Shown: positions 32,383 through 45,724, numbered from the stretch's first letter. The stretch: 64,000 bases of DNA from Vigna angularis (GCF_016808095.1 NC_068975.1:7690001-7754000); one strand, 5' to 3'. Made by a program: numbers and translations. Notes: a model not told the origin generated them from the sequence alone.

Positions 32383-34992
32383 TGTTAAAATAGAATGACT
32401 CAATTTCTCACACCAAGAGGGGGGGGGGGGGGGTGAATTGGTGAAGTACAAAATTTAAAACTTTCAAAAACTTTTTCACCAAAAGAGATGCCTTTATACT
32501 TTTCTTCAAACGCAAGTTAAAAGATTTTCAATGCAGCGGAAATTTAATCTAATGAGTATAAAGTATAATTGATTGAATGTAAAAGAGTAGGGATACGAAA
32601 GATCAAACACTGAGTTTTTATACTGGTTCGGCTGATAACGGTTGAATTTACCGTTATTTGATTCTTAATTTTGATACTAAAAACACCCTTTTTGACTTAG
32701 AAACTAGCTTGGAGTCATAGTTTTGATGAATAAGAGAGTTGAAGGTGAATTAAATGGTTTTGTGCTAGATTTCCTTATTTTTAAAAGGAATTGAGATGAT
32801 TTAGAAGAAGAGTTGAAGTAGTAAGGAGTTGGAACTCATGAAGAATTGGAAAAGCATCAGAAAGGAGGATCGCAACATCACTAAGCGCCACTTTAGGGGC
32901 CCTCAACGCCAGAGTACACTGTCTCACGCTTGGCTGCCCTTTTTCTAGAGCCCTTAGCGTAGGATACGCCTGGCTCGTGCCTGGGCGCCCTTCTCAAGGG
33001 CGTTGCGCGCCACTTCCTTGAGTCGCACCACACTTCCTTGCCTTCTGAGTTGATGCTGAGCGCTAGTCTCGTGGGCTTGGACTCGTTTTCTGTTATTTTT
33101 ATGTTCTATTTAAGGACTTGGACGTCCTAGGGTTTATATCTTTAGACGGAATAGGCACAAAAACAAACTTTTTGATCCCTCGGAGGCGGATTTGGATGTC
33201 GAAGGTCCTATCTTCAATTTCTAGGGTTTCACCATGTCAATGGTGAACTAAACTCTATTTATTGCTGGGGAATGATGTAACTTTTGTAAACTCTCATGTA
33301 TTGAATTGATTCTTGATTATATATGCTTTTTTCTTTAATTGTTATGGTAATTCTTCTTTGCGTATTGCTTCCTTTGTTTAACTCATTCATTAGCATGATT
33401 TATGATTTGCATGAGTACCGAAAGGTATCTTACAATTCATGTTCTAGAGAATTATTCCCAGAAGCAGTATTGCTAAGGAATGGGGATATGAGTTCTTGTT
33501 GTCTTAAGCTTCTGATCTTCAGAATTAATTATTAGGAATGCTAGGAATCGAATTAACTAATAGTTAAGGATATGCTTTCTTCGCCGAGGAATCGGGTTTT
33601 AAGTATTTTAGATAGTGACATTGACATTAATGAAGAAGTAGAATTCGTATATACATGAGAGTAAACTAGGTGAAATCTAACCCCAACAACTAGGTGAAAT
33701 CTAGTATTTGCATTCCAAACCAAAAGAGTTTGTTTTCAAGTCTTATTTAATCAAGAAATCACATAACTGTTTAGGCCGTGAGTCTCTAGGGAAACGATAC
33801 TTGGTCTTACTATGTTTATTACTTGATACGATTCGGTACACTTGCTGGAGTCTTAACATCGGCCAAGCCTACATCCAGTGTCCTTCAAACAACAGGAAGC
33901 CAATGCAATATAATGATCAAGGTTTTTACAACAATATTTTTATAGAGACCTCACGTCAAAATATAAAACACATCTCTAACCCTTTAATCAAAATATAGGC
34001 AGTACATAAACAAACTAGCAGCAAGAACCCCCTCTTCTGCAGTCTAACCCATTTGAGGCACCCTCAAAGTCAAGAACGCAACATGTCTTTCTTCCTGTAA
34101 TCACAATAGGGAACTCAACCCAATCTTCAACAGATTGTAGAACCCGATCTTGCAGTAGACACCCAAATGTGCAGATAGATCAGACTTTGAAACTCAACAA
34201 TCTTACTTTTCAAGAAATTCAAGTAGTTGATCACCACGGTCGAACTAGTTTCTTGGAGCTTTTCCTCTTTCTGTAAGAATCAAACTTTCGGCAAAAGAAT
34301 ATGAAATTTTCAGAATCACAAAAGTTCTTTACAGAAATCAAATTCGCGTCAATTTATAGTATAACACATCTTTGACGCATTTGAATCGACTTTGTTACTA
34401 ATGTAGTCGAATACATCAATTTAGTTATAACAATTAGTAGTAGTCAAAGCAATGAATTGAATTCACAATTAATGTAGTCAAATAACATTTAATGCTTGGT
34501 CAACACATTTAAAAATATAGTCGTTGTGACTGTTATGTCAAGCATTAACAGACTTCAAAACAGTAACAGACTTAATCGAATACATATCGCATACAATCGA
34601 TTATGCAACAATGTTAAGCATAGTTTTGAAAACTTTTTTGTTTGAAAAATGTCACAGCACACTTTGAAAAAGGTTTGTGCAAAGACACGAGGTTTAAGCA
34701 AGTCACGCCATAATATAATCGACTTAAAACTGTTGTTTTGCCACACAATTAAAATTCGACATTAGTGCTTGTGGTTTTTCTCATCAAAAACATGTAACAC
34801 AGTGAAATGCAATGAACAACACAACAACAACACAATCATGTTCTCATATACGCATATAACATGTAAGCATAGAACATGTAACACATAATACACATGTGTT
34901 ATTAATTATACGTTGTCATCATAAAAAACTCAGATATTACTGAGATTGTGGGTTCAGCTAAACTAGTGCTCCCCCTATCAACAATCTCAACA
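32383..34992 (-). mobile_element. Sirevirus 3' LTR, minus strand, interrupted by a solo gypsy LTR
   Basis: Reverse complement of the 27435-28844 type: at 32383 it begins TGTTAAAATAG (the LTR end reversed), with a 17-19-base G-run near 32418; at 34992 it ends CTCAACA, followed by the reversed polypurine tract. Without the 32633-33858 insertion and its duplication it is about 1,379 bp. The outside flank TTAAT is the reverse complement of ATTAA at 27430-27434. Confidence 0.85.
32633..33858 (+). mobile_element. solo Calypso/Athila-like LTR (1,226 bp), TSD TCGGC
   Basis: TGATAACGGTTGAATTTACC..GGAGTCTTAACA is flanked on both sides by TCGGC (32628-32632 and 33859-33863). This is the short-end form, lacking the 42-base extension with a fossil primer site. 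U3 centre (32880-33060) contains GGGCGCC/GGCGTTGCGCGCC-like repeats. Perfect target duplications around a single LTR show recombination between the two LTRs of a former element. Confidence 0.92.
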
Positions 34993-35993
34993 ATCTCCCC
35001 CTTTTTTGATGATGCACAACCATGATTAATAATCAACCATGTTGAAATAATTACCAATCAACATAATTCTCCCCTTTGGGCATTAGCAAAAAAGGTAAGC
35101 ACAATGGTATTGATATACAGATAATCAAGCATACAAAGATGCATCAGATAATAAAAATAATAATGTTCCCCCTGTCAAAGATATTCACATGAAATTAAGA
35201 TTTTCTCCTCCTTAAATGAAGACATGTGAAATATATCAATGATATGCAATGCTCCCCTGTCATTATGCATATTCCAATCTCAAAATACAGATGCACAATG
35301 CAGTAATCAGAATATGTCAAAGCATTTATCATCATGTATTAACATTGTATCATATCAGATTAATCACAGCAATAACATAGCAATACTGATTCAATCAAAC
35401 AACACATTTTAACTCTTATTATCTCATATATTTTATGCAGCATATAAGCATAGAGATATAAGTAGAAATATCAATCAACAACAAATAAAACAAGATCTAA
35501 AAATATCATATATTCCAGTTTTGGAATCTTTAAACCCTTGTTGATGTTTAACCGATTTGATCTCAGTCAGAGTCGATTTCTTGTTGTAGCATATTTCAGA
35601 TTATTAAGTTCCATCTAGTCAGCAAATGATATTCCTGCAAAACCTTTCAAAGTCTTTCCAGATCAAGCATTTTAGAATCAATGTTATATATGAATTAATG
35701 TGTAAGTATGCAAACGTATGAAAGTAATAACAATCAATAATTCATTCACATACAAGCACAGTGTAATCGATTTAATGCAATCAATTTTTGTTCAATTCAT
35801 TAATATACTCTTTGAATCACAAATTTGATTAACACTGATTTCATTAATATCAAACTTGAAGTACAATCAAATAAAGACAAAACAAGAATGGCATATAAAG
35901 CCATCTATCACAAAAGAAAGCAAGACAATACAGTCAACATAGAAAATAAATTGCTACAACCAAAACAAACTAAAACAAGCACTCCTAGTAACC
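34993..35993 (-). mobile_element. Sirevirus 3' noncoding region with repeated PPT-like motifs
   Basis: The minus strand shows the polypurine tract AAAAAAGGGGGAGAT next to the LTR, with further AAAGGGGAGAA, AGGGGGAACA and AGGGGAGC stretches at about 35065, 35166 and 35253. Multiplied PPT motifs ahead of the 3' LTR are characteristic of Sireviruses. No coding frame here. Confidence 0.72.
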
Positions 35994-37047
35994 CTATTCT
36001 GATTCAGATGTCTCCATAGAATCCTCATCAGATGAACTGTTTTCCCTTTGTTGTAGAGCATTGCCAAGTTTTCTTTTAAGCTAATTAACTTTTTTAGTTA
36101 GAATTCTGAACTGATCAGCTGCAAATATCTCAAAATGAGTTTCAAGGAAGAAGTTTGTGCGTTCTTCTTCACCTTTGAAGCACCAACCTTTTATTGTCTT
36201 TACCAATCCAAGAGATGCAATAGTATTTTTGTTTATCTTATTTGTACAATTACCAGACACTTTTGCTCGCCACTAATATCCACCCCTTGAAGCATAAGTA
36301 TACAACTTACAAAAATAGCATAGGGCAGATAATGAGATTGCTTAAGTGCAACATTTGTCATATGATCCTTTAGTACCTCCACCTAGTTGGTGGGAACATC
36401 ATTTTTTATTGCATATGACAAATAAACATCTTCGGTAGTCATTCTATCTTGTAGCAATCTTCCAAGTAGAATTACCCATGCAAGAAGGTAAGCTGTAATC
36501 CTTTCTTCCATGTTCAATCCTTCATGCACATAGATTCTTTCAATAGTATATCTTCCCGGAAATCTCAGCTAGTTTCTGTAGATATCTCTCTTTTTCAGTC
36601 ACCGTTTTGTCGTAGAATTTGGTAGATGAGAGAAGATGCCTTCTGCTTTTAGTCCCGTAATTTCTTGCCATATACATCATTTTTAATGTGAATATTAACA
36701 CCTTTCACTCTTGACTACATGACACCATTTGTTATCCTCAAGTTGTTGTAAAACACCCTTACTAGGTCAGGGTACCAGTCACCCTTCATTTGAAGTAATG
36801 TAGAGAGTTCCTAAGTTTCAAGCCATCCTAGAAACTAAAAGCCCTCTCTTTCAAACATACCTAGATTCAGATACTTGGGTGGAACAACAATCTTGACTCT
36901 TCCATCTAGAAATCTTTCTCTAGTCTCGTCATCATTGATCCAACCTGAGGGATTAGGACCTCTTGCAGTTGCTACTTCTTTGCCTCTGCTTCCCCCTGAT
37001 GGCACTAAATTAGTATGTTCTACTAAGTCAAAAATTGCCTTACCCAT
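35994..37047 (-). pseudogene. Sirevirus env-like ORF, decayed copy
   Basis: Reading leftward from ATG at 37047 the frame gives MGKAIFDLVEHTNLVPSGG, then ARGPNPSGWINDDETRERFL, then in shifted frames 'GDWYPDLVRVFYNNLRI..' and near the end SSDEDSMETSES with a stop at 35994. The order and spacing match the intact env-like protein at 62409-63542 (ARGPNIYGWISDDGRHAEYL, 'YYPDLVRVFYYNLKVQNG', SDDES end), and the length (about 351 codons) is similar. Multiple stops and frame changes kill it. It is the 3' half of the element whose gag lies at 28926-30681, now inverted relative to it. Confidence 0.75.
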
Positions 37048-37048
37048 T

Positions 37049-37513
37049 ATGATAGGAAACGTATAGGAGGGAAATAGAAAGTTTTCTAACCTATTTTCTC
37101 AAAATATCAAGAGTATCTCGTCAATGTTAACCCTATTTGGATTTTGCGACAAGTAATTAAACTTCCAAAACTCATTAAAATTTAGAAAAATGAAAAGTTA
37201 TACTCATTAAACTTTTGATACATTAATCTTACTTTTTTTTTTCTTTTATCATGCTCAATCTAAACCATGTGTTAAGTTAATTTCTAATTCACATTTACTA
37301 TATCAAATTTTAATTTAAATTTTACAAATTCTATCAATTCCCTTAATCTTTAAAATTATTTTACAACTTTTATTTCAATGTAAAAGATATATAAGATTTA
37401 AAGATTAAGAGTCTCGTTGACAAATGTTTTAATTAGAATTTTTTTACATGGTTTATATTTAACCTTTTATATTTTATAATACCTTTCTATTTCTCTCCTA
37501 CATTTCCTATCAT
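37049..37513. mobile_element. foldback MITE, about 465 bp
   Basis: Terminal inverted repeats of about 31 bases: left ATGATAGGAAACGTATAGGA.. (37049-37081), right its imperfect reverse complement (37483-37513). Further inner inverted similarity (AAACCATGT near 37262, ACATGGTTT near 37445) gives a foldback character. The inside is AT-rich and noncoding. The superfamily was not determined; no clear target duplication. It lies two bases from the env-like start. Confidence 0.6.
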
Positions 37514-38346
37514 GTCCCACTCCCTCTTAACATGCAAACTGGTACCTAAACAAAGGACTCCCATACCACCAAGTAATCAAAATACCTTTGTGCAGATTGC
37601 AATTGTATTTATTTACATACTATTGTATAGAAGGGCCTTCAACAACATTTAAATCACATTCTAGTAGATTAGGTTACATGTGCATTAATCTTGGTTTCTT
37701 TCTTCTTATCCTAACGCAATGTAAAATACCTTTTATTATGCTATGAATTTTATTAAATTCATCTTAATGTTCTTCTATGTTTTGACCATTTTAATTTTTT
37801 AATAGAGTTTGTCAAATTTATGTATGACCATCCAATTGCATTTATTTTTGTCAGTACATGGCATCTAGTGGTTCTCACCCACCTCCTCCACTCTCAGCAC
37901 AATCCAATAAGGAGAAGGGAAAAAGCAATATGTGGTGAAGTTGTTATCATGGTGATGAAGTGCAACAAGATCAATGCCCAGATGAACAAAATCCTTAGTG
38001 ATTGATTATTAGCAAACTCTAGACTTGTCATTCTAAGTTGTTTGACATCTTATGAATTGTAAAATTTATTTGTTTGGCATCTTAGGAACAATACAATCTA
38101 TTTATGAATATTAGACATTTTGCAAACTTATTTTGCTAATGATTTTTGTGTAATATATATCTATTTTAAATGTGAAATGTTTGATATGGTGTTGAAAAAA
38201 AGTAATTGTGATTACTAGTTGTATGTATATTACAAGTTTGTGATTAAGGTATATGTAAGTGTTGAATAATTTATTTTATGTAAACAATGTTATATACGGA
38301 TTTTTCTGTATGTAATTACGTACAAATTTTTCTGTATGTAATTGCA
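37514..38346. other. AT-rich intergenic DNA; one short unrecognised frame
   Basis: Mostly noncoding. At 37858 an ATG after an acceptor-like 'ttatttttgtcag' opens 27 codons beginning MASSGSHPPPPLSAQ, rich in S and P, ending TGA. I do not recognise it; it could be the start of another transposon exon. Nothing else is seen. Confidence 0.4.
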
Positions 38347-39708
38347 TGTTGATGGATTGGCAAGTGTACCAAATCGCACAAGTAATGGTAAGACCAAGTA
38401 TCGTATCCCTGGAGACTCTCGGCACTAGACAGTTGTGTGATAGCACAATTAATTAAGACTTAAATAAAACGAGATCATTGGTTTAAGATGCAAAGACAGA
38501 AAATTAAATATGAATGCAAATTGATCAATAGTAGAGTAACACAAAGATGAACGGAGGTTGTTTATAAAATGAGATGATTATGTTGTTAGGGTTTGATTTC
38601 ACCAATTTTACTCTCATGTATATAAGAATTCTTCTTTTGGCAATAATGTTAACGTCACTCACTAAATTACTTAGAACCCGATCCCTAGGCGTAATAAGCC
38701 TGTCTTAATTCCTAGTTCGTGCAATTCCAAGGGTTCCTAGAAAATTAAGTCTGAAGATCAAGAGCTTAAGACGACCAAGTACTCATACCCTCATCCCTGA
38801 TAAATATTACCCTTGGGAGAATTCAACAAGAATCTGAATTGTAAGGAACCTTCCAGCACTCATGCAATTCATAAATCATGCTACTAAATGAGTTAAATAG
38901 AGCAAGCATTGAAACAGATGAATTCCCTAACAATTAATGAAAAAGCATATAAATTAAGAATCAATTCAAATACATGAGAGTTCACAAGGTTACATCATCC
39001 CCCAACAACAAATAGAGTTTAGTTCCCCATAGACATGGAGAAACTAGATGAATAATGGAAAAGCATGAGATAGTGAAACCCTAAAAGTACAAGAGGAAGC
39101 TCCCGCCTCCAAATCCGCCTTTAGAGAGTAGAAGAGTATGCTGTCGTGTTGCGCCAGCCAAAGATACCAAACCTAGAGCGCCTAGGTCCTTTAAATAAAG
39201 TCGGAAAGGAGTACAAACAGGGCCCGGTCCAAACAAATCGAAACAGAGCAAAAAGTGGGCCGAATCCACGACGCACGATGCTCGAGCGCCCCATTTAGGG
39301 CGCCTGGGCAGTGGACGATCCTCATGTAGGGCTGGAGCCTTCAATTGGACGCCTAGGCTTCGGGGTCCGACCCTCAGGCGGCCTAGGAGGGCGCCTGGGT
39401 GGTGGACGTCGTTTTTCCGAGGCTCAAGCCTCCAAATAAGGCGCCCAAGCTTCGTGTGATTCCTCCTTTTGGTGCTTTTCCAGGCCTTTCTGAGCTTTAA
39501 CTCCTTAGTACTTCATCTATGCTTTCTGCATTCTCTCATTACCTATCAAAACAAGGGAATTTATTCATAAAATCATCATATTCAACCTCAACTCTCTTAT
39601 TTACACAACTTAATGAAAAAGCATGAGTCCAAGCAAATTTCTAAGTGAAAAAGGGTGTATTTAGTATCAAAATTACATCACAAATAACGGTATTCTCAAC
39701 TGTTAACA
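38347..39708 (-). mobile_element. 3' LTR of the minus-strand autonomous Athila-like element
   Basis: Reversed LTR: TGTTGATGGATTGGCAAGTG at the left, ending ..CAACTGTTAACA next to ACAACCCCAAACTT, the reversed polypurine-position motif. About 1,362 bp, short-end form. U3 centre (39270-39450) is rich in GGGCGCC/CTCGAGCGCC repeats. Its partner 5' LTR would lie right of the window. Confidence 0.82.
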
Positions 39709-41035
39709 CAACCCCAAACTTAGAACTTTGCTTGTCCTCAAGCAAATTAGAGTGTAACTCAGCTTTTCAGAATAATCACTTCAATGACTCAACCTTTTTC
39801 AAAAACTTTTTCTTTTCAAATAAGCAATCACTTTTATCAACTCAACATAAAGATATCAGTCAAAGTGTGCATCTACCTTAATTCAATTAAAATCAATGTG
39901 ATGCTCATATGTTTCAACAGATGTTATCCTTAAGAATGATCAATCAACCAAGCAAAGATGTAATCAGAAATTCAGAGAACTACTCATCACCAAAGAAAGT
40001 GTTTCACTCAAGCACTCAAAAGTGTATCACTCAAGCACTCAAAACTCAACTCACAGTTGTATAGTGAGGTGTTGGGGATTCTTTTACTCTGCTATCACAA
40101 TGTCACATAAATTAATTTTTCCTTTCATTTAACCAAAATCAAACATACTCACAAGCAAGTTTTCATCACAAGGGCTTTTCTTGGCTTGTAACTTGGCTGG
40201 GCTAAGAAGAAACATGGTTTTTTTAGGAATGCAAAATCCTTGAGTTAAGAGAGATATTTATGAATTTAACAATTACACACAAGTTCTCTTTTCAAGAAGA
40301 TCTTTTTCTTATTCCCAACATTTTCCCTTAGAGTGAGCTTTTCTTTCTTTTCTTTTGATTTCTCTTTTTCTTTTTCTTGTGCTCATTGCTCATTTTTCTA
40401 GCAACCCCAAACTTGAACCTTTATCAATACCTCACAAATATTCTCAACTCAACTCAAGGTAAAGAATTTAAAACAGGGTTTTCAAAACATGCTTAAGGCT
40501 AAAGGTTCAAAGGATGGAACAAACTGTTCTCTTTTTATTTGGAAAAATTCATGAGTAGGCTAAAAAGATAAGGGATAACAAAAGATGGCCTTGATCATAT
40601 GAAACCTGCAAGCAAGTAGTTCAATCACAGAAAATTTGGGCAAAATCATTCATGTTTCCAAAGTAATAGCAATTATTCACAACAACTCTGAAGCCCAAAA
40701 CTCACACAAGTAAACTCTCAAGTCCCAGAATTCAGAAAAACATCTTGCTCAGTATCTCAATCAAATTTTACCTCAAGCACCTGTTCCATACATTGTGAGC
40801 CATCACTTGTATATCAGCACATCATGCATCGTCTTAACATCAATCAATACACTAGAATATCACAAAGCAATACTCATCACAAAACACATGACAGTTGAAT
40901 CAAAGTAGTGTAGTTCATTCAAGCAAAGTACAATAACAAAACAATTGATTAAAAAGAAAACAAATATCAAAACAAAAGATTAAAAAGAAAACAAATAACA
41001 AAATAAAAGATTAAAAAGAAAGGTTTAGAAAGCTA
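39709..41035 (-). mobile_element. 3' noncoding region of the autonomous Athila-like element
   Basis: No frame supported. It repeats, in reverse, features of 19744-21024: the AAGTTTGGGGTTG motif next to the LTR (about 39709-39721) and an inner copy near 40402-40415, and 'agtgtttcactcaagcactc' repeats near 40000-40040. Confidence 0.6.
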
Positions 41036-41080
41036 GGTTGCCTCCCAATAAGCGCTTCTTTAACATCACTAGCTTGACCC
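41036..41080 (-). other. conserved Athila post-pol motif, copy 4
   Basis: The minus strand reads GGGTCAAGCTAGTGATGTTA, then AAGAAGCGCTTATTGGGAGG, then CAACCT, just after the integrase stop at 41088. Here the GGG..CCC pairing of the hairpin half is weakened. Confidence 0.7.
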
Positions 41081-41087
41081 AATAAGC

Positions 41088-43008
41088 TTAATCAAGATCA
41101 ACCAATTCCATGATTGTGGACAGGCGTTCCAGCTCACCACCAAGATAATGCTTGAGACGTTGTCCATTGACAACCCAACTTCTTTGTGGATCTTCAGAGG
41201 AAGGGTATGTTAACTCAACTGCTCCATGTGGAAGAACATTCTTGATTACAAATGAACCAGACCACTTGGACTTCAACTTTCCAGGGAAAAGTTTCAGTCT
41301 TGAATTGAACAGCAGCACCCTCTGTCCTCGACTAAAGACTTTCTTCACCAGCTTCTTGTCATGATAAAACTTCACCTTTTCTTTGCAGTTCTTTGAGGAA
41401 TCATAGGAATGCAGTCGCATCTCCTCAAGCTCAATAAGTTGCCTTCTTCTCTTTTCAGTAGTGTCACCAGGATCATAATTCAAGAATTTTACGGCCCATA
41501 GATCTCGATCTTCCATCTCCACCGGAAGGTGACATGCCTTTCCATAAACCATTTGGAAAGGAGATAATCCAATAATTGTCTTCATTGCAGTTTTATAGGG
41601 CCACAGGGCATCATCTAACTTCTAAGACCAATCCTTTCTTGATGAGGCAATTCTCTTTTCTAGAATCCTTTTTATCTCCCTATTTGAAACTTCTGCTTGC
41701 TCGTTTGTCTGTGGATGATAAGGTGTAGCTACCTTATGTCTCACACCATAGTGCTTGAGTACCCTTGTCAGCTGAAAATTGCAAAAATGAGATCCTCCAT
41801 CACTAATGAGTACTCGAGGCGTTCCAAATCGGGAAAAAATTTGCTTTTTCAGAAAATTAATAACAGTTTTAGAATCATTCCTCGGACAAGCCAGGTCTTC
41901 CACCCATTTGCTCACATAATCCACTACCACCAATATATATTCATTGTTGAAAGAGGGTGGAAAAGGTCCAACAAAGTCTATGCCCCAACAATCAAAATTT
42001 TCAACTTCTAGTATTCCTTGTAGTGGCATTTCATGACGTCTGGAGATATTCCCCGTCCTTTGACACTTATCACAGTTTTTGGCATGATTATGAGCATCTT
42101 TAAATAGAGTAGGCCAATAAAATCCTGACTGAAGTACTTTTGCAACTATTCTCTCTCCACTAAAATTCCCCCCATAAGGTGAGTCATGACAGTGCCATAA
42201 AATTCCTCCCACTTCTTCCTTAGTAACACAACGCCTTAGAAGATTATCTGCCCCAATTTTGAACAAGTAAGGATCATCCCAAATAAACTCTTTGGCATCA
42301 TCTAAAAACCTTTTTCTTTGTTGCCAATTAGGATCTTCTGGGATTACTTCTGCAACTTTAAAATTAGCCATATCAGTAAACCATGACCTTTGTTGAATAT
42401 AGATGATTGTTTCCTCCGAGAAGGATTCCCATATTTCTGCTTCCTTGCTTGTAACTTCATTGTTAACCAACCGAGATAAGTGATCAGTAATTACATTTTC
42501 ACTTCCCTTCTTGTCACGGATTTCCACATCAAACTCTTGTAGCAGAAGTACCCATCTAATCAACCGCGGCTTAGAATCCGGCTTAGTTAGTAAATACTTT
42601 ATAGCTGCATGGTCTGTGTAGATAATCATTTTAGACCCAATGAGATAAGGACTAAATTTCTCCAAGGCATACACAATAGCCAGCAATTCTTTTTCTGTAG
42701 TGGCATAATTCAACTAGGCTTGATTCAAAACCTTGCTTGCATAATAAATAATGTGAAATACCTTCTTTCTTCTCTAACCAAGAACAGCTGCTATAGCATA
42801 AGTGTTGGCATCACACATCAGCTCAAAATCTTGGCTCCAATGAGGAGCTACAATTATTGGGGCTGAAATCAACTTTTTCTTCAAGACATCAAATGCCTTA
42901 AGACACTCATCATCCATCACAAATGGTGCGTCTTTAACAAGGAGGTTCCTCAGTAGTTTGGCAATATTTGAAAAGTCTTTGATGAATCTTCTGTAAAAAC
43001 CAACATGA
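41088..43008 (-). pseudogene. Athila-like pol, 3' part: end of RT, RNase H and integrase
   Basis: Reading leftward in one frame: the RT end HVGFYRRFIKDFSNIAKLL; an RNase H domain (KAFDVLKKKLISAPI, 'NYATTEKELLAIVYALEKF', 'DHAAIKYLL'); the integrase zinc-binding HHCC region ending CDKCQRTGNIS; an integrase core with the D-D-E residues in WGIDFVGPFPP, 'LISDGGSHF' and 'NEQAEVSNREIKRILE'; and a C-terminal tail to 41088 (FVIKNVLPHGAVELTYPSSE). In-frame stops occur at about 42771, 42714 and 41619, but no frameshift, so decay is by point changes. These enzymes copy the RNA and join cDNA to the chromosome in autonomous elements. It continues upstream at 50827, beyond a nested insertion. Confidence 0.9.
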
Positions 43009-45724
43009 CGCAATGTTGATGGATTGGCGAGTGTACCAAATCGCACAAGTAATATAAAATCGTAAGACCAAGTATCGTATCCCAGAGGACTCTCAGCACT
43101 AAACAGTCGTGTGATAAATTAATTAATTAAGACTTAAAATAAACGAGATCATTGGTTTGAGATGCAAAAACATAAAATAAAATATGAATGCAAATTGATC
43201 AATAGTAGAGTAACACAGAGATGAACGGATGTTGTTTAATATTAGATGAATATGTTGTTGGGGTTAGATTTCACCAAGTTCCCTCTCATGTATATAAGAA
43301 TTCCACTTTATGCATTAATGTTAACATCACTCACAAAAGTACTTAGAACCCAATCCCTTGGCGCAATAAGCTTGCCTTAATTCCTAGTTCGTGCAATTCC
43401 TAGCGTTCCTAGAAAATTAAGTCTGAAGATCAAGAGCTTAAGATGCCCAAGTACTCATACCCTCATCCCTGAGAAATATTACCTTGGGAGAATTCAACAA
43501 GAACCTAAATTGTAAGGAATCTCCCGGCACACATGCAATTCATAAATCATGAAACTAAATGAGTTAAATAGAGCAAGCATTAAAACAGATGAATTCCCTA
43601 ACAATTAATGAATAAAGCATATATGATTAAGAATTAATTCAAATACATGAGAGTTCACAAGGTTACATCATTCCCCAACAACAAATAGAGTTTAGTTCCC
43701 CATAGATATGGAGAAACTAGATGTACAATGGAAAAGCATGAGATAATAAAACCCTAAGAGTAAAAGAGGAAGCTTCCACCTCCAGATCCTCCTTTAGAGA
43801 GTAAAAGAGTGTGTTGTTGTGTTGCTCTAGCCAGAGATACAAAACGTAGAGTGCCTTAGTCCTTTAAATAAAGTTGGAAAAGAGTAGAAATAGGGCCCGG
43901 TCTAAAAGAGTCGAAACAGAGCAAAACCTAGGCCGGATCAGCATCAGATGCCGCTCGGGCGGTGGATGTGGATTTCCGTAAGGCTTGAGCCTTCAATTTC
44001 GCCCGAGCTTCGGGGGTCCGACCCTCGGGATAACAGTTGAAAAACTGTTATTTTCATGCTTAAAATTGATATTTTCATAAATAAGAGAGTTGGAATGATT
44101 GTGTTTATATGATTCTTTTAACTCAAGGGTTTTGTGATCTAGAAAAACCAATTTTCTTGTTAGCCCAGCCACATTATAAGTCATTGAAAAGTCCTTGTGA
44201 TGATGCATGCTTGTGAATGTATTTGATTATGGTTAAATGAAAGGCAAAGTCAATTCCTGTGACATTGTGATAGTAGAGTGAATGAGTGATTACCTCTTAT
44301 ACACTTGTGTGTTTGAGTGAAACACTTTATCTCGTGAGGAAAGATTCCATGAGCACATGAACATCCATGCTTAGTTGATTGATCATTCATGAAAAATAGC
44401 ATTTTTTGGATATTGGGTGATTGTGTGAACACTAAAGCATGTGCATGTCTTGATTGAAGTTTTTGTCATGAGCTTAATTGAGTACTTACTTATCTTGAAA
44501 AGAGAATTTTTGAATGGGGTGAACCATTATATTGATTGGTAGAAGATTGAGTTACATCTTGTTTGCTTGAGGACAAGCAAAGTTCTAAGTTTGGGGTTGT
44601 GATAATAGTTGAAAAACTGTTATTTTCATGCTTAAAATTGATACTAAAAGCAACCTTTAACACTTAGAAACTAGCTTGGAAACATGTTTTTGTTCATATT
44701 TTCAGAAATAAGAGAGTTGGACAGGTTTATGCTTGATTTCAGTGTTTTATGCAGGATTTAAGATGAATTTGATGAAAGAAGTGAAGAAGGATAGAGATGG
44801 AATCAGAAAAGAACTCAGAAAGTGCAAAAGAAGAGAAGCCGCAAGTACCGCTCAACGCTAGTTTACCGCTGAGCGGCACTAAAGAACACCCGTTGGCTCC
44901 GCTGAGGGGTGAAAGTGCAGCTGAGGGGAGAATTGACTACGCGTTGGTACCGCTGAGCGGTGGTATTTTGGGCTTAGGCCTACTTTTCTGTAATATTTCG
45001 GATAGTATATAAGCTTTAGGACTTCCTAGGGTTTCTATCTTTGGTAGAGTACGAAGCAAACACACACCTTTCCACCCCTTGGAGGAAGATCTTGGATGCT
45101 AAGGCTACCTACTCATCTTTCTAGGGTTCTATCTTTCACTATCTCATTGTATTTCATCTAGTTTCACCATGAATATGGTGAACTAAACTCTTCTTGTTGT
45201 TGGGGGATCAATGTAGTCTTGTGAAACTCTCATATATGGAATTTTGTGTTTAAACATCATATCTTTGATACATGCTTTCTTTCATCATTAGTTAGGGTTT
45301 TTCCTCTTTGCTCAAAGCATGCATTGTTTAACTCATTCGATGTCATGATTATTGATTTTAGTGATATGGACACATACGATAAAATCTAGATCCGGGGAAA
45401 TTCTCCCAAAAGCAATATCGCCTAGACATAGGGATATGAGGGTTGGTTGCCTTTAAGCTTCTGTGCTTCAGATTTAATTATTAGGGATGCTAGGAATTGT
45501 ATGAACTCGTAATTAAGGATAGGCTTTCTTCGCCGAGACATCGGGTTTAAAGTAATTTAGAGAGTGGCATTAACATTGATGAAAAGAATGATGAATTCCT
45601 AAAATATATGAGAGTGGATAAGATGAAATTGATTTCCCCAACAACATACTCATCCATATAATTCATTTCAAGTGTTTGTGTTCCTCTTTTCCATTGATCA
45701 AACACTAGTGGAAAAATGACATTT

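Noticed and set aside
32410..32440. G-run as a G-quadruplex regulatory site
   Set aside because: A homopolymer run that is the reversed C-tract present near the end of every Sirevirus LTR here; its length varies between copies and may reflect slippage or assembly.
25504..35000. Two independent Sirevirus insertions, one per strand
   Set aside because: Matching ATTAA/TTAAT flanks, complementary CACTA halves and the empty site at 7321-7325 are explained more simply by one element and an inversion. The separate truncated LTR at 25504-26905 is kept as another copy.
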